Assembly: GCF_933509905.1 (NCBI RefSeq)
Contig: NZ_OW150024.1
Coordinates: 794,001-858,000, forward strand
DNA length: 64,000 nucleotides
From: Trichlorobacter ammonificans
GTDB taxonomy: Bacteria; Desulfobacterota; Desulfuromonadia; Geobacterales; Pseudopelobacteraceae
Direction of reading: 5' to 3'
This document shows, piece after piece, positions 1 to 8,226 of this stretch. Position 1 is the stretch's first letter. The number at the start of each line of letters is the position of its first letter. A model generated the notes under the pieces. It worked only from the letters and a program-made list of their open reading frames with translations, made no database searches and was not told the DNA's origin. A program made the position numbers and the translations under genes.

Positions 1-777
1 GACCACCGACTTGGCAACGTTGATCGGGATCGCAAAGCCGATCCCCTGGCCGTTGGCGATGATGGCGGTGTTGATCCCCACCACCTTCCCCTGGGCGTTG
101 AAGAGCGGCCCGCCGGAGTTGCCGGGGTTGATGGAGGCATCGGTCTGGATGAAATCGTCGTAGGGGCCGCTGCCGATCACCCGCCCCTTGGCGCTGACGA
201 TGCCGGCGGTGACGGTCTGGGAGAGGCCAAAGGGGTTGCCGATGGCCATGACCCACTCCCCCACCTCCAGGGCGTCGCTGTCCCCCAGCTCCGCCGCCGC
301 AAAGGTGCTCTTGCCGTCGGCGAGCTTCAGCAGGGCAATATCCAGCTTTTCATCCTGTCCCTTGATCTCCGCCTTCAACTCCCGACCATCGGACAGCTTG
401 ACCAGGACTTCGTCCGCACCGTTTACCACGTGGTTGTTGGTCAGCACGAAGCCGTCCTGACTGATGATGAAGCCGGTACCCAGGGACTGTTCCTTGCGCG
501 AACGCTGCTGGGGCTGCTGGAACTGGTCGCCGAAGAAGGGGGCGAAGAACTCGTTGAAAAAGTCGTTGCCGAAGAAGGGATGGGGAGCCCGGCGGCCGGT
601 GTTGGCCCGCGGCTTGACCACCTTGGCGGTACGGATGTTCACCACCGAAGGGTTGAGCCGTTTGGCCAGCTCGACGAAGTCGGGACTGACCGGCTTTGCC
701 TCCGCCGTCTCCGGCAGTGCCGGCGTCAGGGCCAGCAGGGAGACCAGCAACATCAACAGTATTTTTTTCAGCAGCAT
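1..777 (-). CDS. htrA: HtrA/DegP-type periplasmic serine protease (C-terminus cut by window edge)
   Basis: A Do-family serine protease/chaperone that degrades or refolds damaged envelope proteins. The 259 visible residues hold an N-terminal hydrophobic signal segment (about residues 4-20, after MLLKK), an F/Q/P-rich flexible loop (68-95) and the trypsin-like domain. The catalytic triad is visible: H116 in TNNHVV, D146 in KLDIALL and S221 in NPGNSGGPL. The PDZ domains expected downstream lie beyond position 1. The ATG at 777 is preceded by AAGGAGA about 10 bases upstream. The gene lies only 20 bp downstream of ppsR on the same strand, so the two may be cotranscribed. Family assignment is certain; which paralog (DegP, DegQ or MucD type) cannot be told without the C-terminus. 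Confidence 0.95.
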   Translation of the reverse strand, partial: MLLKKILLMLLVSLLALTPALPETAEAKPVSPDFVELAKRLNPSVVNIRTAKVVKPRANTGRRAPHPFFGNDFFNEFFAPFFGDQFQQPQQRSRKEQSLGTGFIISQDGFVLTNNHVVNGADEVLVKLSDGRELKAEIKGQDEKLDIALLKLADGKSTFAAAELGDSDALEVGEWVMAIGNPFGLSQTVTAGIVSAKGRVIGSGPYDDFIQTDASINPGNSGGPLFNAQGKVVGINTAIIANGQGIGFAIPINVAKSVV

Positions 778-797
778 ACGTTCAATCTCCTTTCGTG

Positions 798-1607
798 CTA
801 GGCAATGGTCTGCCCCGTCAGGCGGCGCAGGATTTCCGACGCCGATTCCTCCACCGACTTGCTGGTCACGTCGATGATCAGCCAGCCGGGATGGCGGCGG
901 AAGTACTGACGGCAGAAGGCGATTTCGTCTTCCACCTGTTCGTGGTCGGCATAGCGGTTCTTCATGCTCTGTCCCATGTTGATCAGCCGGGAGGTACGGA
1001 TTTCCACCAGGCGTTTGGGACTGATCATCAGCCCCACCACCTTGGCCGGGTCGAGACGGTCCAGCTCATCGGGGGGATCGATCCCTTTCACCAGCGGCAC
1101 GTTGGCTACCTTGTACCCCTTGTTGGCCAGGTACATGGACAGGGGGGTCTTGGAAGAGCGGGAAACCCCCACCAGCACCAGGTCGGCCCGGTGCAGGTTG
1201 CGGGTTTCCTGGCCGTCGTCGTGCTTGACGGTGAAGTTGACCGCCTCCATGCGGCGGAAGTAGTCGGTGTCGATCTGGTGCAGCAGGCCCGGTGTGGCCT
1301 GAGCCACGGAGCCGAGGAATACGGACAGGCTGTTCAGCAGGGGAGACAGCAGGTCAAAGGCCATGAGTCCCGCCTCTTCCGCAATGGTCTGGGCGGCATG
1401 GGCCAGGTCGGCATCCACCAGGGTGTAGACCAGCAGTCCCTGGTCGGAAGTGACCACGGTAATGGCCTGGTGCAGTTCCTGCTGGTTGGTGACCTTGGCC
1501 AGCCGGACGATCCTGACGTCGCTGCCGCCGAACTGGGAAAGAGCGGCCCGCACCACCCGTTCGGCGGTTTCGCCGGTGGAGTCGGAGAGTACATAGATTT
1601 TTTTCAT
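798..1607 (-). CDS. ppsR: PEP synthase regulatory kinase/pyrophosphorylase (DUF299)
   Basis: A bifunctional ADP-dependent kinase and phosphate-dependent pyrophosphorylase of the PpsR/PDRP family, which inactivates and reactivates phosphoenolpyruvate synthase (or PPDK) by phosphorylating a threonine next to the catalytic histidine. The 269 residues match family length. The N-terminus [15 protein letters not shown] and the P-loop-like motif GVSRSSKT (147-154) are diagnostic. No ppsA or ppdK gene lies in the window, so the target is encoded elsewhere. A possible promoter upstream is TTGACA (complement of 1679-1684), but the matching -10 is poor. Function rests on family membership. Confidence 0.93.
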   Translation of the reverse strand: MKKIYVLSDSTGETAERVVRAALSQFGGSDVRIVRLAKVTNQQELHQAITVVTSDQGLLVYTLVDADLAHAAQTIAEEAGLMAFDLLSPLLNSLSVFLGSVAQATPGLLHQIDTDYFRRMEAVNFTVKHDDGQETRNLHRADLVLVGVSRSSKTPLSMYLANKGYKVANVPLVKGIDPPDELDRLDPAKVVGLMISPKRLVEIRTSRLINMGQSMKNRYADHEQVEDEIAFCRQYFRRHPGWLIIDVTSKSVEESASEILRRLTGQTIA

Positions 1608-1785
1608 GGGATTCCTGACGGTTCCACTGTTTTTTACGACGGCCAGTCTTCCAGAAGGTAGTCAGCATCTCCTTTGCTTGTCAAGGGTTTTGGGCTGTTT
1701 TTTCGTTGTCACTGCCCGGCGCTTCTGCTAGGTTGCACTCCCGTGAAAGACCGGAATATCCTGCTTCAGAGGAGTTGTGCCGCGC

Positions 1786-2706
1786 ATGTCCGCCCCCTCG
1801 TCCTGGTACCAGGTCAGTTGCCCTATTCCCGCTGCCTGCGCTGAAACCGTCGCCGATCGATTGTCCGAGCTGTCCGGCTGCGGCGTCTGCACCGATAACC
1901 GTTGTGTCGACACTTTTTCCTGCGATGATATTCCGGAACAGGCCCAGGTAACCCTTACCGCCTGGTTTGCCGCACCCTGCGACATCGAGCGGTACCTGGC
2001 CGACATTGCCCTGGTGCTGCGGGAGGCGACCGCCGCCTGTCCCGAGTTCGTGCCGCAGGCGCCGGAGGTGTCCCTGATCGGGGACGAGGACTGGGCCCAG
2101 TCCTGGAAAGCCCACTTCAAGCCGCTTGCAGTGGGCAGACGCCTCAGCATTGTTCCCTCCTGGGAGGAGCTGCCGGCAGACCCGCAGCGACAGCAGATCG
2201 TGCTGGACCCCGGCATGGCCTTTGGTACCGGCGGGCATGAAACCACCCGGCTGTGTCTGGAATGCCTCGACTCTCTGCTGCCCGAGCCGCCGCAGGTACC
2301 GATTCTCGACCTGGGTACCGGCTCCGGTATCCTGGCCATCGCTGCCGCCAAGCTGGGAGCCCGCAGCATCGACGCCGTCGACATCGACCCTCTGGCGGTG
2401 GAGGTCGCCGCTGAAAACTGCCGGATCAACGGCGTTGCCGAACAGGTGCGCTGCAGTACCGTGCCGCTGGAGCAGTTGCCCGGCGGGTACGGCATCATTC
2501 TGGCCAACATTCTGGCGGAAGAGCTGGTCCGCATGGCGCCGGACCTGGTATCCCGCCTGATCCCCGACGGCAGTCTGGTCCTTTCCGGCATCCTGGCGGA
2601 GCGGGAGCAGTTCGTGCGGGACGGATTCGCTCCGTTGCCCCTGGCGCTGGAAACGGTTCTTCGCGACGGTGAGTGGCGCTGCCTGCACTACCGGAGGCTG
2701 CCGTGA
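1786..2706 (+). CDS. prmA: Ribosomal protein L11 methyltransferase
   Basis: A SAM-dependent methyltransferase that methylates ribosomal protein L11. With the ATG at 1786 it has 306 residues, near the usual length. The PrmA signature DPGMAFGTGGHETT (141-154) is followed by the SAM-binding loop DLGTGSGIL (175-183) and ILANILAEEL. The start is ambiguous: a GTG at 1777 is in frame, but the AGAGGAG at 1768-1774 lies only 2 bases before it and 11 before the ATG, so I prefer 1786. The stop overlaps the start of rsmE, so the two rRNA/ribosome-modifying genes are translationally coupled. Its substrate L11 (rplK) is also in this window at 25331. Confidence 0.95.
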   Translation: MSAPSSWYQVSCPIPAACAETVADRLSELSGCGVCTDNRCVDTFSCDDIPEQAQVTLTAWFAAPCDIERYLADIALVLREATAACPEFVPQAPEVSLIGDEDWAQSWKAHFKPLAVGRRLSIVPSWEELPADPQRQQIVLDPGMAFGTGGHETTRLCLECLDSLLPEPPQVPILDLGTGSGILAIAAAKLGARSIDAVDIDPLAVEVAAENCRINGVAEQVRCSTVPLEQLPGGYGIILANILAEELVRMAPDLVSRLIPDGSLVLSGILAEREQFVRDGFAPLPLALETVLRDGEWRCLHYRRLP

Positions 2707-3455
2707 GCGAACAGCGCCGTTTCATGGTCAGCTCCCGCAGCATCCGTGACGGCTACGCCTCCTATGACGGCGATCTGCACCATCACATGGCCCGGGTGCT
2801 GCGGCTGCGTTCCGGCGACACGGTACTGCTGGTGGATGAGCTGGGCAGAAGCCACCAGGGGGTCATCGATCAGGTGACCCAGGAGTGGACCGCGGTCCGG
2901 CTGGTTGCTTCCAGCGCCCCCGCTGCGACGACGGCCACCGTTCCGGCCATCACGGTCATCCAGGGGTTGCCCAGGGGCGAGAAGGTGGAACTGGTGCTGC
3001 AGAAAGGGACCGAACTGGGGGTGCATGACTTTTTCCTGTTCCGGGCCGACCGTTCCGTTCCCCGCCTGAACGGCGACAAGCTGCAGAGTCGTCTGGACCG
3101 CTGGCAACGGATCGTTGCCGAGGCTGCCCGTCAGTCGGAGCGATTCGATCAGCCCTCCGTGCTCTGGCACCCTTCCGCGGCCGCGGCCGCGGCCGCGGCA
3201 TCCGGTGCCGACCTGAAGCTTCTGCTCTGGGAGCGGGGAACCAGCGCACCGTTGCGCGACAAGCTGGCAACGCTTCCCTGTCCCGCCAGGATCGCCCTTG
3301 CCGTCGGACCGGAGGGGGGGTTCGAAGCGGAGGAGGTGGAGGCTTTTACGTTCTGGGGATTCATGCCGGTCACGCTGGGGGAGCGGATTCTGCGTACCGA
3401 GACCGCCGCCCTTGCCATGACCGCGATCCTGCAGTATATCTGGGGAGATATCTGA
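2703..3455 (+). CDS. rsmE: 16S rRNA (uracil-1498-N3) methyltransferase
   Basis: A SPOUT-class methyltransferase that makes m3U1498 in 16S rRNA. It has 250 residues from the GTG at 2703, which overlaps the prmA stop and has GGAGG at 2693-2697. An upstream in-frame ATG at 2673 lies inside prmA and is unlikely. The C-terminal knot carries AVGPEGGF (about 200-206) and LGERILRTETA, both typical of RsmE. Odd feature: a run of eight alanines (159-166) encoded by four CCGCGG hexamers, lying between the RNA-binding domain and the SPOUT core. PrmA-RsmE adjacency is common in many bacteria. Confidence 0.95.
   Translation: MSEQRRFMVSSRSIRDGYASYDGDLHHHMARVLRLRSGDTVLLVDELGRSHQGVIDQVTQEWTAVRLVASSAPAATTATVPAITVIQGLPRGEKVELVLQKGTELGVHDFFLFRADRSVPRLNGDKLQSRLDRWQRIVAEAARQSERFDQPSVLWHPSAAAAAAAASGADLKLLLWERGTSAPLRDKLATLPCPARIALAVGPEGGFEAEEVEAFTFWGFMPVTLGERILRTETAALAMTAILQYIWGDI
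3175..3198 (+). repeat. (CCGCGG)4 hexanucleotide tandem repeat inside rsmE
   Basis: Four perfect copies of the palindromic hexamer CCGCGG lie in frame within rsmE and encode the eight-alanine run. Gain or loss of one unit would add or remove two alanines without a frameshift. Confidence 0.9.
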
Positions 3456-3476
3456 TGTTCCGGGGAGGGGCTGGCC

Positions 3477-4013
3477 ATGAAGTGTCCCGCGTGCGGATTC
3501 AACAGTTTTGAAAGCAACGATTCCTGCCCCAAATGCGCGGCAGGGCTGAAAGAGGTCAAGCAAACCTACGGTCTCACCGCCGTGGTCCTTTCGCCGGCCC
3601 ATCGCCGCGCGCTGACCGCCGAGTACGCAACGGCGTCCGTTGCTGTCGATACCGGTGCCCAGATGTTCAGCTTCGAACTGCCCGGCGCCGAACCGGAGCA
3701 GACGCCGCCGCAAGCGGCCGGTGCCGATCCGTTCTCCTTCATCGATTCCCCCACCCCCGAAACCGTGGCGCCCCCAGCGGCCGCCCCCGACCCTTTTGCC
3801 GAACTGCTGGAGTCAACCACACGTTCCGAGCCGCAGCCGTCCGCCGCTACTGCACCCGCACCCACGGTTTCCGACCAGGGGTATGAACTGAGCAGCTTTT
3901 CCTGGGATGACACGCCGCCGGCCGAACCTGCCTGCCCCGAAGCGGAGGCACCCGCCGCCCCGGAAGACGATTTTGCCAGCCTGTTCGGTGATCTCGGCGA
4001 ACCCAAGAAGTAA
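3477..4013 (+). CDS. Zinc-ribbon protein with long disordered acidic tail, unknown function
   Basis: 178 residues. The N-terminus MKCPACGF...CPKC (C3, C6, C17, C20) is a compact zinc ribbon. The rest is low-complexity, rich in Ala, Pro, Glu and Asp, with repeated short motifs of an acidic residue followed by aromatic or hydrophobic residues: DPFSFID, DPFAELLE, FSWDD and DDFASLFGDL. No catalytic domain or membrane segment is visible. The start is clear (GGGGAGGGG at 3462-3470). It lies 21 bp after rsmE and 6 bp before mutL on the same strand and is probably in that operon. I do not recognise a named family; the motifs suggest a protein-docking role, which is inference only. Confidence 0.8.
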   Translation: MKCPACGFNSFESNDSCPKCAAGLKEVKQTYGLTAVVLSPAHRRALTAEYATASVAVDTGAQMFSFELPGAEPEQTPPQAAGADPFSFIDSPTPETVAPPAAAPDPFAELLESTTRSEPQPSAATAPAPTVSDQGYELSSFSWDDTPPAEPACPEAEAPAAPEDDFASLFGDLGEPKK

Positions 4014-4019
4014 CCGGCC

Positions 4020-5801
4020 GTGCCGTCACGCATCAAAATACTCTCTGAATCCCTGGCCAACAAAATCGCCGCCGGCGAGGTGGTGGAGCGTCCCGCCTCG
4101 GTCATCAAGGAGCTGGTTGAAAACGCCCTTGATGCCGGCGCCACCGACATCCGTCTGGAGATCGCGGCCGGCGGACGCCGTCTGATCCGGGTCAGTGACA
4201 ACGGCCACGGCATGTCCCGCGAGGATGCCCTGCTGGCCCTGGAGCGTCATGCCACCAGTAAGCTGCTCTGCGACCGGGACCTGGAGGCCATCTCCACCCT
4301 GGGCTTCCGGGGCGAGGCGCTTCCCTCCATCGCGTCGGTTTCGCGCTTGCGCCTGAAAAGCCGTGAAAACGGCGCTGTGGAAGGAACCGAGCTGTATCTT
4401 GAAGGGGGCGTGGTCCGTTCGGTCACCGCCTGCGGCATGGCGGTGGGGACGGAAATATCCGTTGAGCATCTTTTCTTCAACACGCCGGCCCGACTGAAAT
4501 TCCTGCGCAGTGCCCAAACCGAGGCGGGCCACGTGGGGGACCAGATGGTGCGGCTGGCCGTGGCGCGTCCCGACGTTGCCTTCAGCTACACCAGTGACGG
4601 GCGGGAGCTGTTCCGGGTGACTGCCGGTACCGCCCGCCAGCGGCTGCAGAAGCTGGTTGCCAGGGATGCGCCGCTGTTTGAGGTGGCCGGCGAGACCGCC
4701 GTCCTTTCCATCAGCGGCTTTTTTGCCCCGCCCCATGCTGCCCGCTCCACCACCGCCGCCATGTTCACCTACATCAACGGCCGGTTCGTACGGGACAAGG
4801 TGGTGCAGCATGCCGTCATGCAGGCGTTCCGGCCGGTGCTGGAACGGGGACGGTACCCGCTGCTCGCCCTGTTCATCAAGATTCCGCCGGAAGAGGTGGA
4901 TGTCAACGTCCACCCGACCAAGCATGAGGTGCGCTTCCGCCGCCAGCATCAGGTGCATGACACCATCCACGCCGTCCTCTCCGAGGCCTTGAGTCGTTCC
5001 CCGTGGCTGGCAACGGGCCGGGTCCCAGAAATTGCCGCTAGTGCCGTACCGTCGCCGGTGCCGGCACCCCGGACCGCTGAACCGACCGGCCACCGGGCAG
5101 GGGTGCAGCAGGCCCTGGAGCGGTTCATGGCGGCCCCGCCGTCTGCTGCACCCCGCATCCATGAACCGCCGCCGGCCTATGTCCGGCCGGTGCCGACAGA
5201 GCCTCCGCCGCAGACCGGCTATTTTTCCGCCCTGACCGTCATCGGCCAGTTCCAGGCTGCCTACATCCTCTGCCAGTCCGAGACGGCACTGGTGATCATC
5301 GACCAGCATGCTGCCGCCGAGCGGGTCCGCTTCCAGGAGCTGCGGCAGCGTGTCCTGGCTCACCGGATCGAGTCCCAGCGGCTGCTGATCCCCGACACGT
5401 TGGAACTTTCCTTTGCCGAGGCCGACACGGCCCGCCGCTACCATGGAGAGTTGGGGAGGTTGGGGATCGAACTGGAACCCTTCGGAGGACAGACCTTCAT
5501 GCTTACCGCCGTACCGGTCCTGGTGGCCGACACGGACCGGGTCCGGCTGGTGCGGGACCTGCTGGAGGAGCTGACCGGCCTGGGGAAAAGCTCGGCCTTC
5601 GACAGCGTGCTGGACGACCTGCTTTCCCGCATCGCCTGCCACAGCGTCATCCGGGGCGCCCATCCCCTGGACCGGCGGCAGATGGAGGAACTGCTGCGCC
5701 GGATGGACCGGACCGATTTCGCGGCCCACTGTCCCCATGGCCGCCCGGTCTCCCACGAGCTGCCGCTGTCGGAGATCGGTCGCTTCTTCAAACGAACCTG
5801 A
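4020..5801 (+). CDS. mutL: DNA mismatch repair protein MutL
   Basis: 593 residues, GTG start. The N-terminal GHKL ATPase is complete: KIAAGEVVERPASVIKELVENALDAGA, DNGHGM, TSK, GFRGEAL, and the NVHPTKHEVRF segment at its end. A Pro/Ala-rich linker (about 335-400) leads to the C-terminal dimerisation/endonuclease domain with DQHAAAE (428-434), ACHSVIRG and CPHGRP. MutL couples mismatch recognition by MutS to strand incision; no mutS lies in the window. The C-terminal metal motif reads DQHA-x2-E-x4-Q where the consensus ends in E. The gene follows the zinc-ribbon gene by 6 bp, with only a weak AGAAG ribosome-binding site. Confidence 0.97.
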   Translation: MPSRIKILSESLANKIAAGEVVERPASVIKELVENALDAGATDIRLEIAAGGRRLIRVSDNGHGMSREDALLALERHATSKLLCDRDLEAISTLGFRGEALPSIASVSRLRLKSRENGAVEGTELYLEGGVVRSVTACGMAVGTEISVEHLFFNTPARLKFLRSAQTEAGHVGDQMVRLAVARPDVAFSYTSDGRELFRVTAGTARQRLQKLVARDAPLFEVAGETAVLSISGFFAPPHAARSTTAAMFTYINGRFVRDKVVQHAVMQAFRPVLERGRYPLLALFIKIPPEEVDVNVHPTKHEVRFRRQHQVHDTIHAVLSEALSRSPWLATGRVPEIAASAVPSPVPAPRTAEPTGHRAGVQQALERFMAAPPSAAPRIHEPPPAYVRPVPTEPPPQTGYFSALTVIGQFQAAYILCQSETALVIIDQHAAAERVRFQELRQRVLAHRIESQRLLIPDTLELSFAEADTARRYHGELGRLGIELEPFGGQTFMLTAVPVLVADTDRVRLVRDLLEELTGLGKSSAFDSVLDDLLSRIACHSVIRGAHPLDRRQMEELLRRMDRTDFAAHCPHGRPVSHELPLSEIGRFFKRT

Positions 5802-5849
5802 TCCGGTCCGTCCGGTGCGGTGGCGTTCCCGGATTTTTCGCGCCATTGC

Positions 5850-5877
5850 TTGAAGAACGGCAACCACCGTGTATACT
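5850..5877 (+). promoter_or_regulatory. Probable sigma-70 promoter for glgC
   Basis: TTGAAG (5850-5855), a 16-base spacer and TATACT (5872-5877) lie 47 bases upstream of the glgC start in the 123-bp gap after mutL. The match to consensus is good but not tested. Confidence 0.55.
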
Positions 5878-5924
5878 GATGGGCGGATTCCATCCCTATC
5901 ACAGCCTGTTTTGGAGGAACGTGC

Positions 5925-7166
5925 ATGTACGCAGCCGACAACATCGGACGAAACACCATCGCCATGGTACTTGCCGGGGGCAAGGGGGAGCGGCTGATGC
6001 CGCTGACCCTGCGCCGGGCCAAACCCAGCGTCCCCTTTGGCGGCAAGTACAAGATCATCGACTTCGTCCTCTCCAACATGTTCAACTCCGGCATCAAGAA
6101 GGTCTACATCCTGACCCAGTACCGGGCCTATTCCCTCAACAAGCATATCCGCGAATCCTGGGGCACGTGGACCGGCCTCGGGGAATTCTACGTGGCCATC
6201 TCGCCGGAGACCCGCAGCGAGAGCGAGGAGTGGTTCAAGGGGACCGCGGACGCCATCCTCCAGTACCTGCGCTTCGTGGAATCCTCCAACGCCGATTACG
6301 TGGCCATTTTTGGCGGCGACCACATCTACAAGATGGATGTGACCCAGATGATCAACTACCACCGGATGAACCGGGCCGACATCACCATCGCCGCCCTGGA
6401 GGTGCCGGTGGAGGAGGCGGGCCGTTTCGGCGTCTTCTCCGTGGACGAGGATTCCCGGATCACCGCCTTTGCCGAGAAGCCGAAACATCCGGAAACCATT
6501 CCCGGTCGCGACACCTGCTTCGCCTCCATGGGCAATTACATCTTCCCCACCAAGAAGCTGATCGAGGTGCTGATGGAGGGGAAAAAGCTCCATGAGGATC
6601 TGGATTTCGGCAAGCACGTGATTCCGATGATGCTGGAGCGGGGGGACCGGGTCTTTGCCTACAACTTCAACGACAACGTCATCCCCGGCATGCGGGCGGA
6701 GGAACGGGGCTACTGGAAGGATGTGGGGACCATCGAGTCCTACTACGACGCCAACATGGACCTGATCAACGTCAGTCCGCAACTGAACCTCTACAACTAC
6801 AAGTGGCCCATCCTGACCAACCAGGGAAATCTGCCGCCGGCCAAGACCGTGTTCGACGACGAGGACCGCCGGGGGGTGAACATCGATTCCTACGTCTGCG
6901 CCGGCTGCATCACCAGCGGCAGCACGGTGCGCCGCTCCATCCTGGGGCCGCTCTGCAAGATCAACAGCTATAGCCTGGTGGAGGAGTCGATCCTCTTCGA
7001 GAGCGTCACCGTCGGCCGTCACTCGAAAATCAGGCGGGCCATCATCGACAAGGGGGTGGTGATCCCGGACGGCACGACCATCGGCTACGACCTGGAGGCG
7101 GATCGGCGTAGCGGCTATACGGTCACTGAATCGGGGATCGTGGTGGTGCCGCGCAAGGACCGCTAA
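5925..7166 (+). CDS. glgC: Glucose-1-phosphate adenylyltransferase (ADP-glucose pyrophosphorylase)
   Basis: Makes ADP-glucose from ATP and glucose-1-phosphate, the committed step of bacterial glycogen synthesis. 413 residues. The nucleotidyltransferase domain starts with MVLAGGKGERLMPLT (14-28) and AKPSVPFGGKYKIIDF, then IFGGDHIYKMD and the sugar-binding FAEKP. The C-terminal left-handed beta-helix shows the hexapeptide-type pattern from about 320 on (SYVCAGCITSGSTVRRSILGP). The start has TGGAGGAA at 5912-5918. No other glg gene is adjacent, and a strong terminator follows, so it looks like a single-gene unit with its own promoter. Confidence 0.97.
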   Translation: MYAADNIGRNTIAMVLAGGKGERLMPLTLRRAKPSVPFGGKYKIIDFVLSNMFNSGIKKVYILTQYRAYSLNKHIRESWGTWTGLGEFYVAISPETRSESEEWFKGTADAILQYLRFVESSNADYVAIFGGDHIYKMDVTQMINYHRMNRADITIAALEVPVEEAGRFGVFSVDEDSRITAFAEKPKHPETIPGRDTCFASMGNYIFPTKKLIEVLMEGKKLHEDLDFGKHVIPMMLERGDRVFAYNFNDNVIPGMRAEERGYWKDVGTIESYYDANMDLINVSPQLNLYNYKWPILTNQGNLPPAKTVFDDEDRRGVNIDSYVCAGCITSGSTVRRSILGPLCKINSYSLVEESILFESVTVGRHSKIRRAIIDKGVVIPDGTTIGYDLEADRRSGYTVTESGIVVVPRKDR

Positions 7167-7191
7167 GTTCCACTCTTACTCGCCAACACTG

Positions 7192-7228
7192 CAAACGCCT
7201 CCGGAACGGTCTGTCCCGGAGGCGTTTG
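7192..7228. terminator. Bidirectional terminator between glgC and scpB
   Basis: A perfect 13-bp inverted repeat, CAAACGCCTCCGG (7192-7204) and its complement (7216-7228), with an 11-base loop. It sits between the convergent ends of glgC (stop 7166) and scpB (stop 7260) and can serve both strands. Confidence 0.85.
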
Positions 7229-7259
7229 TACGTTTGTCGTCGGCGGTGTGGAGTCCGTA

Positions 7260-8039
7260 TCACTCCCCCCTGAAGACCGGCTTCCGCTTCTCCAGAAAGG
7301 CCCGTTTCCCTTCCAGGTAGTCGTCGCTGTCGTAGACCATCCGGCGCAGTCCCTGGATGTATTCGAAGGTTTCCGGCGCAAAGGGGTGAGAGTCGGCCAG
7401 GATGCGCAACTGCTGCTTCATGGCCCGGTTGGCCAGGGGAGCATTGTCGGCGATCCGGTTTGCCATGGCAAAGGTGAAGGATTCGAGTTCCTCCGTCGGC
7501 ACCAGATGGTTGAGGATGCCCACCTGCAGAGCCCGCTCGGCATCCACCGGCTGGGCGGTGTAGAACATCTCCCGGGCCACCCGTGGTCCCACGATGTTGA
7601 CGAAGTGCATGACGCCGGTGACGTTGTACGGCACACCGATCTTGGCGGGAGTGATGGCGAAGGAGGCGCTGGGCCCGCCGATGGCCAGATCGCAGACAAA
7701 CGCCAGGTCACAGGCCCCGCCCCAGACGCTTCCCTCGATCATGGCGATGACCGGCGCCGGTGAGCGGGCCACGCTGCGCAGCAGGCACTCCAAGGGATCG
7801 TTGTAGGCAAGAGGGTCCCGTCCCGGCTCGGGCAGTTCCCGGATGTTGAAGCCGGATGACCAGACCGTGGAACCGGCCGGCGCGCGGATGATAACCGCCC
7901 GAACCGTGCGTTGGGTAAACTGATCCATGGCATCGATCATCTCCTGCAGCATGGCGCGGGAGAGACTGTTGCGCGATTCGGGGTGATTGAGGGTGATGGT
8001 GGCGATCCGGTCGTCGCAGGTGGTGAGAATCAGTGACAT
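7260..8039 (-). CDS. scpB: Methylmalonyl-CoA decarboxylase-like crotonase (ScpB/YgfG type)
   Basis: A 259-residue crotonase-fold protein. It follows E. coli ScpB along its whole length rather than generic enoyl-CoA hydratases: ELPxxGRDPLxYxDPL, EGSVWGGA, GVPYN, VGILNH and the tail FLEKRKPxF. E. coli ScpB decarboxylates (R)-methylmalonyl-CoA to propionyl-CoA. The oxyanion-hole glycine (in VWGGA) and the tyrosine equivalent to Y140 (Y138 here) are kept, but the histidine equivalent to H66 is phenylalanine (F64, in SSGFNI). The gene stands alone between two untranslated regions. Its ribosome-binding site GAAAGGAG can pair with an upstream complement. Activity toward methylmalonyl-CoA is inferred; another acyl-CoA substrate is possible given the substitution. 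Confidence 0.85.
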   Translation of the reverse strand: MSLILTTCDDRIATITLNHPESRNSLSRAMLQEMIDAMDQFTQRTVRAVIIRAPAGSTVWSSGFNIRELPEPGRDPLAYNDPLECLLRSVARSPAPVIAMIEGSVWGGACDLAFVCDLAIGGPSASFAITPAKIGVPYNVTGVMHFVNIVGPRVAREMFYTAQPVDAERALQVGILNHLVPTEELESFTFAMANRIADNAPLANRAMKQQLRILADSHPFAPETFEYIQGLRRMVYDSDDYLEGKRAFLEKRKPVFRGE

Positions 8040-8045
8040 GGCGTA

Positions 8046-8163
8046 CTCCTTTCGGCAGGTCAGGCGCCTGGCCGGGGACGGACCATGGCGCCACGGCAGT
8101 GTGACGCGACCAGCACTTCTAACTGTAGCGCACTCTCTGCGTTCTGTCCGCTGCCGAAAGGAG
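8046..8163 (-). promoter_or_regulatory. Candidate long-range hairpin masking the scpB ribosome-binding site
   Basis: In the scpB transcript the segment CTGCCGAAAGGAG (complement of 8046-8058) contains the ribosome-binding site, 6 bases before the ATG. A perfect 13-base complement, CTCCTTTCGGCAG (complement of 8151-8163), lies 92 bases upstream. Pairing would hide the Shine-Dalgarno sequence. The enclosed region holds a small palindrome (CAGGCGCCTG at 8061-8070). I recognise no known riboswitch class in it. Confidence 0.45.
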
Positions 8164-8226
8164 ATTGTGGGGGGAGGGAGGCAGGGGAGCTGTTGGCATG
8201 GTGTTGCCGACAGTGTGTGAGGGCCG

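Noticed and set aside
4026-7022. A 998-codon open frame on the minus strand opposite mutL and glgC
   Set aside because: It mirrors two well-supported genes on the plus strand; its product is rich in His, Gly, Asp and Val as expected of a reverse frame of GC-rich coding DNA and shows no family motif.
8168-8187. G-rich tract on the plus strand (GGGGGGAGGGAGGCAGGGG) as a G-quadruplex
   Set aside because: Only three separate runs of three or more G; at best a weak two-layer structure.
8190-8213. Hairpin CTGTTGGCA / TGCCGACAG just after the hisD stop as a terminator
   Set aside because: The stem has one mismatch or G-T pair and no T run follows in the hisD direction, so it is not convincing.
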